Part shown: positions 56,604 through 64,000 of the stretch, one piece after another
Layout: each line of letters begins with the position of its first letter
Numbering within the stretch: the first letter of the stretch is position 1
Assembly (NCBI GenBank): GCA_900549645.1
Contig: URPD01000004.1
Coordinates: forward strand, 1-64,000
Direction: 5' to 3'
Source of the DNA: an uncultured Eubacteriales bacterium
Lineage (GTDB): Bacteria; Bacillota; Clostridia; Oscillospirales; Oscillospiraceae
Length of the DNA stretch: 64,000 bases
Notes under the pieces: generated by a model
Database searches by the model: none
What the model was told of the DNA's origin: nothing
What the model saw: only the letters and a program-made list of their open reading frames with translations
Made by a program: the position numbers and the translations under genes

Positions 56604-57335
56604 TCATTCCTCATTTCTGGTTGAGACGATGAACATTCTGCCCGCGTCGCCCTGCGGACAGTCGCGCCGGAGCTGCACACCAGTGAACCCGGCGGCCTCA
56701 AGCAGCCGCTTCAGCGCCTGCGGCTCGTGCGCATATTCGATATGCTCCTCGCTGCCTCGCTCCCACAGCCTGCCGACGCGGCTGAAGATATCCATGCCGT
56801 AAACTATTGCGGGCAGCTCATCGTCAAAGTCCGCGCGCCAGAGACACAGCACATCGTCCTTCTCGTCGACGAAGATATCCCCGTCCAGCGCGCGGAGCCA
56901 TTCCGGCGTCCGGATGTCGAAGATGAGCAGCCCGCCGGGACGGACGAACAGGTGCAGCCGATGGAACACCTCCGGCAGCGCGTCGGGGGCGATGTAGTTC
57001 ATCCCGTCGAGCGAGCAGACCGCGGCGTCGACCGTGCCGTACAGGTCAAGCTCCGCCGCGTCCTGACACAGAAACAGCGGCGGGCAGGGAAGCTCCGCCG
57101 ATTTCTCGCGCGCCTGCATCAGCATATCTACCGACGCGTCGGCGGCGATCATCTCATAGCCGCGCCGCGCAAGCTCGCAGGTGAGCGTGCCGGTGCCGCA
57201 GCAGAGGTCGAGCAGGAGGCGGAATTCGCCCCCGTCGCGGGCAAACTCCGCCTCGTAAAACTCTATGAATTTGGAATAAGGAACATCACCGGTCAATTTG
57301 TCATAGTACCCGGCGAGGGAGCCGTAGCAGCTCAC
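56604..57335 (-). CDS. Class I SAM-dependent methyltransferase
   Basis: A 243-residue protein with the motif I LLLDLCCGTGTLTCELARRG, acidic AADASVDML, AVCSLDGMNY and LIFDIRTPEWLRAL, a methyltransferase_11/25-like fold. The N-terminus YGSLAGYYDKLTGDVPYSKF is the common family lead-in. The substrate is unknown. It overlaps yerC by 4 bp upstream and lies 4 bp from the start of hslO, so the three are one transcript. Confidence 0.88.
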   Translation of the reverse strand: MSCYGSLAGYYDKLTGDVPYSKFIEFYEAEFARDGGEFRLLLDLCCGTGTLTCELARRGYEMIAADASVDMLMQAREKSAELPCPPLFLCQDAAELDLYGTVDAAVCSLDGMNYIAPDALPEVFHRLHLFVRPGGLLIFDIRTPEWLRALDGDIFVDEKDDVLCLWRADFDDELPAIVYGMDIFSRVGRLWERGSEEHIEYAHEPQALKRLLEAAGFTGVQLRRDCPQGDAGRMFIVSTRNEE

Positions 57336-57628
57336 TTGTCCTCCTCCTTCATGCGGTCAAACACGATGGCATAGCCGCCGCTGCCGTACTGGAGCGAGCG
57401 GTTCACGCGGCTTATCGTCGCGCTGGACGCGCCGGTCTCGGCCAGAATGTCGTTATAGATCATGCCCTCGTTCAGGCAGGTAGCGACCTGATAGCGCTGT
57501 TCCATCGCCATAAGCTCGCTCACGGTGCAGAGATCGTCAAAGAAGCGCATACATTCTTCCACGGAGTTGAGGGAAAGAATGGCCTTGTACATGTTTTCAT
57601 TGCGGGGTTTCCTAGGTAGCTTGTTCAT
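57332..57628 (-). CDS. YerC/YecD-family TrpR-related protein
   Basis: A 98-residue helical DNA-binding protein with the TrpR-like helix-turn-helix. It has LNSVEECMRFFDDLCTVSEL, AMEQRYQVATCLNEG and the recognition region YNDILAETGASSATISRVNR. Members of this family are conserved in Firmicutes; the regulon is not established. The ribosome binding site is GGAGGCG. First gene of the yerC-methyltransferase-hslO run; no clear promoter in the 230-bp region shared with nfeD. Confidence 0.9.
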   Translation of the reverse strand: MNKLPRKPRNENMYKAILSLNSVEECMRFFDDLCTVSELMAMEQRYQVATCLNEGMIYNDILAETGASSATISRVNRSLQYGSGGYAIVFDRMKEEDK

Positions 57629-57798
57629 TTTCGCCTCCGGTTAATAGTCGCTGAATAAACGCGGGAAGCCGGTCTACTCAGCGACGGTAAATTTTTTGTT
57701 GATTTATCATATCCGTATGTTACATCACTAAAGGGAAAAAGTAAAGGGGGAAAACGTGAAGCAAAAGTAAATTATTTGTGATGCGCGACAAATACATC

Positions 57799-57827
57799 TT
57801 GCGAAAGGTGCGCGGGTATTATATAAT
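57799..57827 (+). promoter_or_regulatory. Promoter of the nfeD-SPFH operon
   Basis: TTGCGA (57799-57804), 17-bp spacer, perfect TATAAT (57822-57827), leader of about 27 nt with GAGGAGG. Confidence 0.75.
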
Positions 57828-57860
57828 GTGTTTAGAATTTAGCGAGAGGAGGATGAAGCA

Positions 57861-58334
57861 ATGTTTTTTTCCGGACTTATCGGAAGGCTTGCATCCGGCA
57901 GCATGACGGCGGTTTGGCTTGTCCTGATGGTCGTACTGCTTATCATCGAGGGCGCGGCTCCGGGGCTGGTGTCGATATGGTTTGCGCTGGGCGCGTTCGC
58001 CGCGATGATATCAGCCATACTGCGCGCGCCGCTGTGGCTCCAGATAATCTGGTTCTTCGTTGTGTCGATAGTGTCGCTGGTGCTGACAAGGCCGCTTGTG
58101 AAGAAGTATGTCAACTCCGAGGCGCAGCCGACCAACGCGGACATGGTGATCGGCAAGGAGTGCCGTGTGACGGAGGATATTGACAACATTGCCGGGACAG
58201 GAGCCGTCTCCGTCGGCGGCAAGATATGGACTGCCCGCACCGAGAGCGACGAGGTCAAAGCAAGCGTCGGCGAGCTTATGACCGCCGTCCGCATCGAGGG
58301 CGTTAAGCTGATAGTTAAACCCGCAGAGAAGTAA
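57861..58334 (+). CDS. NfeD-family membrane protein
   Basis: A 157-residue protein. It has three membrane segments (about 17-36, 38-52 and 58-78) and a C-terminal OB-fold beta-barrel (about 95-155: IGKECRVTEDIDNIAGTGAV, TARTESDEVKASVGEL). It is the short NfeD type without the ClpP-like protease. Such proteins work with stomatin/flotillin-like SPFH proteins in membrane organisation, and one follows here 22 bp downstream. Confidence 0.9.
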   Translation: MFFSGLIGRLASGSMTAVWLVLMVVLLIIEGAAPGLVSIWFALGAFAAMISAILRAPLWLQIIWFFVVSIVSLVLTRPLVKKYVNSEAQPTNADMVIGKECRVTEDIDNIAGTGAVSVGGKIWTARTESDEVKASVGELMTAVRIEGVKLIVKPAEK

Positions 58335-58356
58335 GTAAAATTTACAGGAGGAAATC

Positions 58357-59262
58357 ATGGTAGGAATTATTATAGCAGTTATCATTATAGTGCTTATTAT
58401 CACCAACATCCGTGTTGTCCAGCAGGCGAGAGCCTACGTTGTTGAGCGTCTCGGCGCTTACAAGGAGACGTGGAACGTTGGTATGCACGTGAAGCTCCCG
58501 TTTATCGACCGCGTGGCGAAGGTCGTCTCCCTCAAGGAGCAGGTTGCGGACTTCCCGCCCCAGCCAGTTATCACCAAGGATAACGTCACCATGCAGATAG
58601 ATACCGTTGTGTACTTCCAGATAACCGACCCGAAGCTCTATACCTACGGCATCGAGCAGCCCATGGTCGCAATCGAGAACCTTTCCGCAACCACGCTGAG
58701 AAACATCATCGGCGATCTTGAGCTTGACCAGTGCCTCACCAGCCGCGATCTGATAAACTCCAAGATGCGTGCCATCCTTGACGAGGCGACTGACCCTTGG
58801 GGCATCAAGGTCAACCGCGTTGAGCTGAAGAACATTCTGCCTCCGAAGGAGATCCAGAACGCGATGGAGAAGCAGATGAAGGCAGAGCGTGAGCGCCGCG
58901 AGGCGATACTCCGCGCCGAAGGCGAGAAGCGCGCGGCCATCCTCGAAGCCGAGGGCGAAAAGGAATCCGCCATTCTCCGCGCAGACGCGAAGAAGCAGCA
59001 GCAGATACTTGAGGCCGAAGGCGAAGCCGAGGCTATCCTCAAGGTTCAGACCGCTACCGCCGAAGGCATCAAGCTCATTAACGCCGCCAGCCCGACCGAC
59101 GCCGTGCTGAAGATCAAGGCGCTCGAAGCCTTCTCCGCCGCCGCCAACGGCCGCGCGACGAAGATAATCATCCCCAGCGAGATTCAGGGCATCGCTGGTC
59201 TTGCCGAGGGTATTGTCGAGTCCGTGAAGGGTACCGCTCCCGCAGAAAAGGAAGACAAGTAA
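58357..59262 (+). CDS. SPFH-domain (stomatin/QmcA-like) membrane protein
   Basis: A 301-residue protein with one N-terminal membrane helix (about 4-22). The SPFH domain (about 24-190: AYVVERLGAYKETWNVGMHV, KLPFIDRVAKVVSLKEQVAD, TKDNVTMQIDTVVYFQI) is followed by a coiled coil of Glu/Ala/Arg repeats (ERREAILRAEGEKRAAILEA). It ends near the STIIIPSE-like KIIIPSEIQGIAG. It likely forms membrane-bound oligomers together with NfeD. The operon closes at the terminator 59281-59310. Confidence 0.94.
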   Translation: MVGIIIAVIIIVLIITNIRVVQQARAYVVERLGAYKETWNVGMHVKLPFIDRVAKVVSLKEQVADFPPQPVITKDNVTMQIDTVVYFQITDPKLYTYGIEQPMVAIENLSATTLRNIIGDLELDQCLTSRDLINSKMRAILDEATDPWGIKVNRVELKNILPPKEIQNAMEKQMKAERERREAILRAEGEKRAAILEAEGEKESAILRADAKKQQQILEAEGEAEAILKVQTATAEGIKLINAASPTDAVLKIKALEAFSAAANGRATKIIIPSEIQGIAGLAEGIVESVKGTAPAEKEDK

Positions 59263-59280
59263 GCAGAGACAAATATTATG

Positions 59281-59310
59281 TAAACCGGCGGCACTTTGCC
59301 GCCGGTTTTT
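59281..59310 (+). terminator. Terminator of the nfeD-SPFH operon
   Basis: Stem AAACCGGCGGCA / TGCCGCCGGTTT followed by TTTT. Confidence 0.85.
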
Positions 59311-59324
59311 GATGGAGGGTTAAA

Positions 59325-60587
59325 ATGGAGTTTTTGAAAAAGTACGGCATGTCGCCGGCAGATATAGACCCCGTTGAATTTGCGCCCAGAATGCTTGACG
59401 ATATGCTCCGCGGGCTTGCGGGCGAGCAGTCGGACATGGCGATGATACCGACCTACCTGAAAAATGACGGCGTAGTGCCGCTGAACGTTCCTGCCGTCGT
59501 GATCGATGCGGGCGGGACGAACTTCCGCCGCGCGCTTGTGACCTTCACGGAAGCGGGCTGTGTTGTATCCGAGCTGAAAAAATGCCCTATGCCGGGGATA
59601 GAAGCGCCGGTGGACTGGGATGAATTCATCGTCTTTGTTGCCGACGAGATAGAGCCGCTTATGGACAGAGCCGACAAAATCGGCTTCTGCTTCTCCTACA
59701 CGGCGGAGGTCACGCCGGATATCGACGGGCGCGTCGTGCGCATCGACAAGGAAGTCACCGTGCGCGGCTGTGAAGGGCAGCTCGTCGGCGCGTCGCTGAT
59801 AAAGGAGCTGGAGCGCCGCGGCATACACGGCAAGAGCGCGGTTATACTTAACGATACCGTGGCTGTGCTCCTTGGCGGCTCGGCGGTGCTGGACAAGACC
59901 GCATACAGCGGCTTTTTCGGGCAGGTCAGCGGCACGGGGACGAATACCTGCTGTGCCGTTCCGTATGCAGCGATAAAGAAGCTGCACCGCGGCGAGCCGG
60001 GCGAGATACTTGTAAATCTCGAATCCGGCCTGTATTCCGGTATGCCGCGCGGCAAATTTGACCTGATGCTCGACGAAATGAGCAAGGATCCGGGACATAA
60101 ATTCTTTGAGAAAATGACCGCCGGGGTTTATCTCGGCGAGCTTGCGCGTCTGATGCTCGTTCAGGCGGCGGAGGATAAGCTATTGTCGGCGCCCTGCGCC
60201 GCTAAGGTTGCCGCGCTGCACCGCATTGACTCTGCGGTCATAGACGCGTGGGCGAGCGGCGAACGGCTCGACGAGCTGTGCGCGGACGATGCCGACGCGG
60301 AGCTGATAAAGAATCTCAGCCTTGCGATGTTTGAGCGCTCCGCGCGCTGCATGTGCTCCTGCATCGGCGGGATGCTGCTCTTGACCGGCGCGGGACAGAG
60401 CGAGGATAAGCCCGCCTGCGTGTGCGCTGAAGGCTCGCTCGTGCAGAAGAGCCGCCACTACCGGCCTATGCTTGAACGTCTGCTGAAAGATGACATAGGC
60501 GTCCGCCTCGGCCGCTACGCTGTGCTCAAGGTCGGCGAGGAGACGACGCTGCCCGGCTCCGCCGCCGCAGCGCTGCTGAACCGCTGA
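59325..60587 (+). CDS. Hexokinase of the eukaryotic (PF00349/PF03727) family
   Basis: A 420-residue sugar kinase that phosphorylates glucose or related hexoses. Motifs are those of eukaryotic hexokinases, not of bacterial ROK or Glk enzymes. They are AVVIDAGGTNFRRALV (phosphate 1), the SFP-like FSYTAEVTPDIDGRVV, the catalytic Asp in ILNDTVAVLLGG, the GTGTNTCCAV loop, the Glu in LVNLESGLYSG, KFFEKMTAGVYLGELARL and CAEGSLVQKSRHY (phosphate 2). It follows a terminator closely but has its own GGAGGG site; no separate promoter is obvious. A 2-hydroxyacid dehydrogenase follows by 56 bp. Confidence 0.88.
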   Translation: MEFLKKYGMSPADIDPVEFAPRMLDDMLRGLAGEQSDMAMIPTYLKNDGVVPLNVPAVVIDAGGTNFRRALVTFTEAGCVVSELKKCPMPGIEAPVDWDEFIVFVADEIEPLMDRADKIGFCFSYTAEVTPDIDGRVVRIDKEVTVRGCEGQLVGASLIKELERRGIHGKSAVILNDTVAVLLGGSAVLDKTAYSGFFGQVSGTGTNTCCAVPYAAIKKLHRGEPGEILVNLESGLYSGMPRGKFDLMLDEMSKDPGHKFFEKMTAGVYLGELARLMLVQAAEDKLLSAPCAAKVAALHRIDSAVIDAWASGERLDELCADDADAELIKNLSLAMFERSARCMCSCIGGMLLLTGAGQSEDKPACVCAEGSLVQKSRHYRPMLERLLKDDIGVRLGRYAVLKVGEETTLPGSAAAALLNR

Positions 60588-60643
60588 CGTATAATATCCG
60601 AAATATTTCGCATACTCTCCGTATGACGAATTGGAGGAGGACA

Positions 60644-61603
60644 ATGAAGATTTCCGTAATAGATGGCTATACAGAAAACCCCGGCGACCTGAGCTGGGAC
60701 GGCCTGCGCACTCTCGGCGACGTCGTGATATACGACCATAGCACCAGGGACGAGGCGGAGATAATCCGCCGCATAGGCGACGCCGAAATTGTCGTTGCGA
60801 ACAAGTCCCCGATAAGCCGCCGCGTTCTGGATGCATGCCCGAACGCGAAGTATATCACCATACAGGCGACTGGGTATGACCCGATCGACTATGTGTACGC
60901 GCGCGAGAAGGGGATACCCGTCTCGAACGTCCCAACCTACGGCACGGCCTCCGTCGCCCAGTTTGCGATAGCGCTGCTGCTGGAGATATGCGGCCACGCG
61001 GCGCACCATTCCGACGCCGTCCATGCCGGACGCTGGGCGGAGAGCGGCGAGTGGACGTTCTGGGATTACCCGATGATCGAGCTTGCGGGCAAGACGATGG
61101 GCATCATAGGCTTCGGGCGCATCGGGCAGAACGTGGGCCGCATCGCCAAGGCGCTGGGGATGAACGTCATAGCCTTCAACCGCAGCCGCAGCGCCGAGGG
61201 CGCGGAGATCGCCGAATACGTGGAGCTGGACGAGCTGCTGCACCGTGCTGACGTCATATCGCTGCACTGCCCGCTGTTCCCGGAGACGCGCGGAATCATC
61301 AACCGCGAGACGATCTCGAAGATGAAGGACGGCGTTATCATAATCAATAACAGCCGCGGGCCGCTGGTCGTGGAGCAGGATCTGGCTGACGCGCTCAACT
61401 CCGGCAAGGTCTATGCCGCCGGGCTTGACGTCGTATCGAGCGAGCCTATAAGCGCGGATAATCCGCTGCTCAAGGCGAAAAACTGCCTCATCACGCCGCA
61501 TATAAGCTGGGCGCCGAAAGAGAGCCGCCAGCGCATTATGGACTGCACGGTTGAAAATATCCGAGCGTTTCAGGCCGGAAAGCCGCAAAATGTGGTCAAT
61601 TAA
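60644..61603 (+). CDS. D-2-hydroxyacid dehydrogenase (NAD)
   Basis: A 319-residue D-isomer-specific dehydrogenase. The ATG at 60644 has GGAGGA 6 bp upstream. The NAD motif is TMGIIGFGRIGQNVGRIAKA; catalytic Arg is in VIIINNSRGPLV, Glu in VVSSEPI and His in CLITPHISWAPKES. It resembles glycerate / hydroxypyruvate or lactate dehydrogenases; the exact substrate cannot be given. A TATAAT-like sequence at 60590 could be part of its own promoter, with a weak -35. Confidence 0.9.
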   Translation: MKISVIDGYTENPGDLSWDGLRTLGDVVIYDHSTRDEAEIIRRIGDAEIVVANKSPISRRVLDACPNAKYITIQATGYDPIDYVYAREKGIPVSNVPTYGTASVAQFAIALLLEICGHAAHHSDAVHAGRWAESGEWTFWDYPMIELAGKTMGIIGFGRIGQNVGRIAKALGMNVIAFNRSRSAEGAEIAEYVELDELLHRADVISLHCPLFPETRGIINRETISKMKDGVIIINNSRGPLVVEQDLADALNSGKVYAAGLDVVSSEPISADNPLLKAKNCLITPHISWAPKESRQRIMDCTVENIRAFQAGKPQNVVN

Positions 61604-61608
61604 CAGTA

Positions 61609-61640
61609 CAACCCCTCCGGAAATTCCGGAGGGGTTAACT
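61609..61640. terminator. Terminator after the dehydrogenase gene (bidirectional)
   Basis: Stem AACCCCTCCGG / CCGGAGGGGTT with loop AAATT between convergent genes. Confidence 0.9.
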
Positions 61641-61662
61641 TATGTTCCGCTTATGCCCATTA

Positions 61663-62190
61663 TCAGGCTTTTGCACCCTCAAGCTCCGCGCCATAGCTGA
61701 ATACGAGCGAGCTGAGAATGAGCACTATGCCGACGATGATTGCCAAACCGTTGCCGTAGTCGCCAGGAACTTCGACGTCGAACACGCCGAATATCACACA
61801 GCTGACGGCGGCGCTTATGAGCGGCAGCGCGATGGAGAGTATGCCGAGCCGGAGCAGGCTTTTTGCCCCGGAGGCGGTGAACAGTGTGCCGTCCGCAAGC
61901 TCCTGCTTCAGGTACGCTACCGCGAAGCATAGCATAACGCCGTCAAGCGCTAAGCTTATGACATCTGCAGAGAGATGCGCGACGGACGCCGTGTAGCTGC
62001 CGTGATCCAGCTCCGCCATAATGGGCGCGAGCATACCGAGCGCGTCCGCCGGGGCGTTATACCAGCGCGAGAGACCAACTGCGGCAGCAAGAGCGCTGGC
62101 CGCGCCGAGGAACGCCGCGACTGCGGCTATTATCGCCAGCGTGTGAAAAACGCGGGCGCATTTTTGTATGCTTTTCAGTGTGGGTGACAT
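61663..62190 (-). CDS. Four-helix membrane protein (DUF2975-like)
   Basis: A 175-residue protein with four membrane segments (about 18-40, 77-95, 110-130 and 143-163). The arrangement resembles DUF2975-type proteins that often sit beside small regulators or PspC genes, but the match is by pattern only. It overlaps the preceding 60-residue gene by one base (TAATG) and has an AAGGAGC site, so it is the last gene of a small minus-strand operon. Confidence 0.6.
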   Translation of the reverse strand: MSPTLKSIQKCARVFHTLAIIAAVAAFLGAASALAAAVGLSRWYNAPADALGMLAPIMAELDHGSYTASVAHLSADVISLALDGVMLCFAVAYLKQELADGTLFTASGAKSLLRLGILSIALPLISAAVSCVIFGVFDVEVPGDYGNGLAIIVGIVLILSSLVFSYGAELEGAKA

Positions 62191-62372
62191 TATTGCAGCT
62201 CCTTACTACTATTATTATTTCTGCCTGCGAGAGTCAGCCGCAGTCCGGAGATGTTCGAAACCGCCAGCGCGGCGAGGGACAGCGGCAGAAACAGCGCGTC
62301 GCTGATATCGGTAAACAGGGCGAGCGCGAGAAACGCGATACATATTATGAGTTTGGCTACGCGAAGCTTCAT
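62190..62372 (-). CDS. Small two-helix membrane protein
   Basis: A 60-residue protein starting MKLRVAKLIICIAFLALALF with two hydrophobic segments. The ATG at 62372 has GGGAGG 7 bp upstream. It sits 13 bp after the PspC gene and overlaps the next gene by one base. Family unknown. Confidence 0.6.
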   Translation of the reverse strand: MKLRVAKLIICIAFLALALFTDISDALFLPLSLAALAVSNISGLRLTLAGRNNNSSKELQ

Positions 62373-62385
62373 GGCGCGCCTCCCG

Positions 62386-62574
62386 TCAAGGTTCTTCGGG
62401 CATGAACAGCGCTATGAGCAGATAGGCGAGCAGCCCGCTGCCGCCGATGGCGCAGAAGATTATCCAAGCCGCGCGGACGACGGTGGGGTCGATGCCGAAG
62501 TATTCGCCGATGCCGCCGCATATGCCGAGGAAAATGCGGTTCCTGCGCGATCTGTAAAGCTTTTTGTTATTTAT
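62386..62574 (-). CDS. PspC-domain membrane protein with possible AUA start
   Basis: A 62-residue PspC protein: KKLYRSRRNRIFLGICGGIG, then EYFGIDPTVVRAAWI and a second helix ending ALFMPEEP. This is the whole usual single-domain PspC. No ATG, GTG or TTG lies at the right place: the AAGGAGG site points, 9 bp on, to ATA at 62574 (AUA-AAU-AAC). Upstream in frame only TTG codons inside or before the ribosome binding site exist. The ATA overlaps the stop of the previous gene (ATAAATAA), so translation may restart there. PspC proteins take part in envelope stress responses. Confidence 0.75.
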   Translation of the reverse strand: MNNKKLYRSRRNRIFLGICGGIGEYFGIDPTVVRAAWIIFCAIGGSGLLAYLLIALFMPEEP

Positions 62575-62767
62575 GGCTGTGTTCCTCCTTCGGATCAATG
62601 TTTTTATCAGCCGCGCGGTAGGCAAGCCCCGCGCCGAGCATACACAGCGCCGCCGCGAAGAGACACGGCGCGCAGACGAAGCGGCCGCATACCGCCATAA
62701 GTATGCCGGATAAGGCCATAAGCGCCGCCGCGCACAGCAACAGTCTCGATGCTGTCATCTTTTCCAT
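62567..62767 (-). CDS. Small membrane protein, first gene of the PspC operon
   Basis: A 66-residue protein with two hydrophobic segments (about 5-28 and 30-50) and a charged tail (DKNIDPKEEHSHK). The ATG at 62767 has AGGTAGGAG upstream. It overlaps the PspC start region by a few bases. No family recognised. Confidence 0.6.
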   Translation of the reverse strand: MEKMTASRLLLCAAALMALSGILMAVCGRFVCAPCLFAAALCMLGAGLAYRAADKNIDPKEEHSHK

Positions 62768-62857
62768 CTTTCATCTCCTACCTTTCGTTAATATTATATC
62801 GCACCGGGCGGAGAAGAAATAGTGAGTTTTTGAAGCGCGATGTGTCAGTTTTATATG

Positions 62858-64000
62858 TCACTGGGCTACGGTGAAGAGCGCGTGGAAGTAACCGTTTCGC
62901 TGCATAAGCTCGTCGAAGCTGCCGAACTCGTTTACGCGGCCGTCCTTCAGCACAAGAATGCCGTCGTAGCGGCGCAGCAGCGACTCTTCAAGCGTGTGCG
63001 TAACGACGATGCGGGTCATGCCGGTCAGGTCGAGAATGTCGCTTGAGACCTGATGCGCGGTCTCGGCGTCCAGCGCCGCCGTCACCTCGTCCGCCAGCAG
63101 GACGGAAGAGCGCTTCAGCAGACTGCGGGCGATGGAGACGCGCTGCTTCTCGCCGCCGGACAGGCCGCTGCCGTGCCCGCCGTGAGTCCGCGCCCCGTCA
63201 CCGCAAGCCATGCGCCGACGAGGAACACGCCCAACTGTGCGACGACTCCCGCCACGGAGCCGATCATGCCGACCATGACCTTCAGCTTGCGGCGGCTGAA
63301 CTTTTCCTGCTCCAACGCGCGGTTATTTTCGGCAAAGAGACGGAAAATCTCCTTTTCCGCTTTGAATGTCTTGACCAGCGTGAACCCGCTGAGACAGTCC
63401 GCCAGCGCGGCGGTGAAGTCCTTATTGCGTTCAGACACGCACTTTTCCACCGTCTGGAGCCTGCTGCCGGTCAGAAGCGAGGCGCACAGCGGGAGCAGCG
63501 TCACGCCGATGGCCACGGAGGTGAGCACCGGCGAATACCAGAGCATCATGCCCAGCGCGCCGAAGAGTGTGACCGCTTTGGTGATGAGCGAGAGCTGCTG
63601 TGAGAGGTAGTCTGCCTCAATGCTCGACGCGTCGTTCGTAAGGGCGGAAAGATATGTGGCCGTACTCTCGTCGCGGAAGGAAGAGATGCTCTTCTCCGTG
63701 AGCTTCCGAAACGCGAAGTCCTTGTACTGCCGCATGGCGGCGATGAAGCGCGGCTCCGACGCATATTTCAGCAGCGACAGTACGATGAACAGCAGGATGA
63801 AGCCCACGATGATTTTGACCAGAACCGGGAGCGGCAGCGCCCCGGCGGTGCAGGAGGCCACGTCGATAAGCTCCTTGATGAGCCATGAGATGATCGGGTT
63901 CAGACTGCCGCCCGCCAGCGCGGCAAAGACTGCCAGCGCGAAAACGGGCGCGTTCCCGCGGTAAAACTGCGCGCGCAGCTGCTTGTTCAGCGGTTTATTC
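62858..64000 (-). pseudogene. ABC exporter with internal deletion (partial at right edge)
   Basis: The transmembrane half of a type IV ABC exporter reads in one frame from the right edge to about 63190 (SISSFRDESTATYLSALTND, LSGFTLVKTFKAEKEIFRLF, GVFLVGAWLAVTGRGLTAG). It then jumps directly to the C-terminal part of a nucleotide-binding domain in another frame: SGLSGGEKQRVSIARSLL, LLADEVTAALD and VVTHTLEESLLRRYDG. The last membrane helix, Walker A and Q-loop, perhaps 200 residues in all, are missing, and the frame changes at the joint. The protein cannot be a working transporter. The missing part may have been lost through a short repeat (GGCACGGC) at the junction, or this is an assembly collapse. 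Confidence 0.8.

Noticed and set aside
1..64000. CRISPR array, prophage or insertion sequence
   Set aside because: I found no regularly spaced direct repeats, cas genes, integrase, transposase or phage structural genes. The DUF5131 gene alone is not evidence of a prophage.

Overview
The window looks like chromosomal DNA of a high-GC (roughly 60 percent) anaerobic Firmicute, most likely an Oscillospirales-type gut Clostridium. The basis is the gene content and style: Gram-positive housekeeping genes (leuS, rpsU, pgsA, recA-recX, yqhQ-type DUF1385, ylmH, yerC), strong AGGAGG ribosome binding sites, TTGACA-17-TATAAT promoters, an oxygen-sensitive 2-hydroxyacyl-CoA dehydratase-type cluster and no aerobic respiratory genes. 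The placement below phylum is inference. I see no phage, insertion sequence or CRISPR array. The window is dense and mostly core, with a few decaying or acquired genes.

Layout. 1-2.3 kb: 3' part of leuS, then rpsU. 2.4-4.2 kb: a two-subunit aconitase-X (AcnX) enzyme. 4.3-6.6 kb: tRNA-Leu and small accessory genes, including a frameshifted DUF998 gene and a receiver-less winged-helix gene. 6.6-9.9 kb: a fused transporter-like/spermidine-synthase-like protein divergent from a PAP2 gene and a YwaF-like gene. 10.2-14.5 kb: aroE, two transporters and a type I aroD, probably a quinate/shikimate uptake and interconversion operon. 14.6-23.5 kb, minus strand: response regulator, histidine kinase, DUF1385, prmC, recA, recX, rimO, pgsA, cysS. 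23.7-30.8 kb: an EF-G/TetM-like GTPase fused to a Rae1/YacP-type NYN nuclease domain, overlapping ylmH; then pepT, a sugar-type MFS carrier and an N-acetylhexosamine-kinase-like enzyme. 30.9-34.6 kb: glycerol-1-phosphate dehydrogenase, glycerol kinase and an AraL/NagD-type HAD phosphatase. 34.7-37.6 kb: a protein O-mannosyltransferase-like GT39 enzyme and prmA. 37.6-37.8 kb: a candidate small RNA with its own promoter and terminator.

38.2-46.4 kb: Na/Pi cotransporter, cupin, a 609-aa coiled-coil membrane protein, a Dus enzyme, a twice-frameshifted lactonase-like gene, a DUF5131 gene and a MetE-like methyltransferase. 46.5-54.3 kb: an operon of a 922-residue flavin/iron-sulfur oxidoreductase, hypA, hypB, two 2-hydroxyacyl-CoA-dehydratase-type subunits and an unlisted 57-aa membrane protein, divergent from a TetR regulator whose promoter carries a near-perfect inverted repeat. 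54.3-55.6 kb: a low-GC YD-repeat-like gene and four tRNAs (Val, Phe, Gly, Cys). 55.7-64 kb: hslO, a methyltransferase, yerC, nfeD plus SPFH, a eukaryotic-type hexokinase, a D-2-hydroxyacid dehydrogenase, a PspC cluster and a deleted ABC exporter.

The most interesting units are (1) the GTPase-NYN fusion overlapping ylmH, which would put an A-site GTPase and an A-site endonuclease in one polypeptide next to a ribosome-rescue factor, apparently translated from a leaderless mRNA; (2) the HypA/HypB plus dehydratase-like plus flavoprotein operon, which has nickel-insertion factors but no hydrogenase in view; (3) the G1P dehydrogenase / glycerol kinase / HAD triad; and (4) the small RNA candidate upstream of prmA. 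Several single-base frameshifts (5.65, 43.99 and 44.12 kb) could be real decay or assembly indels; the sequence alone cannot separate these.
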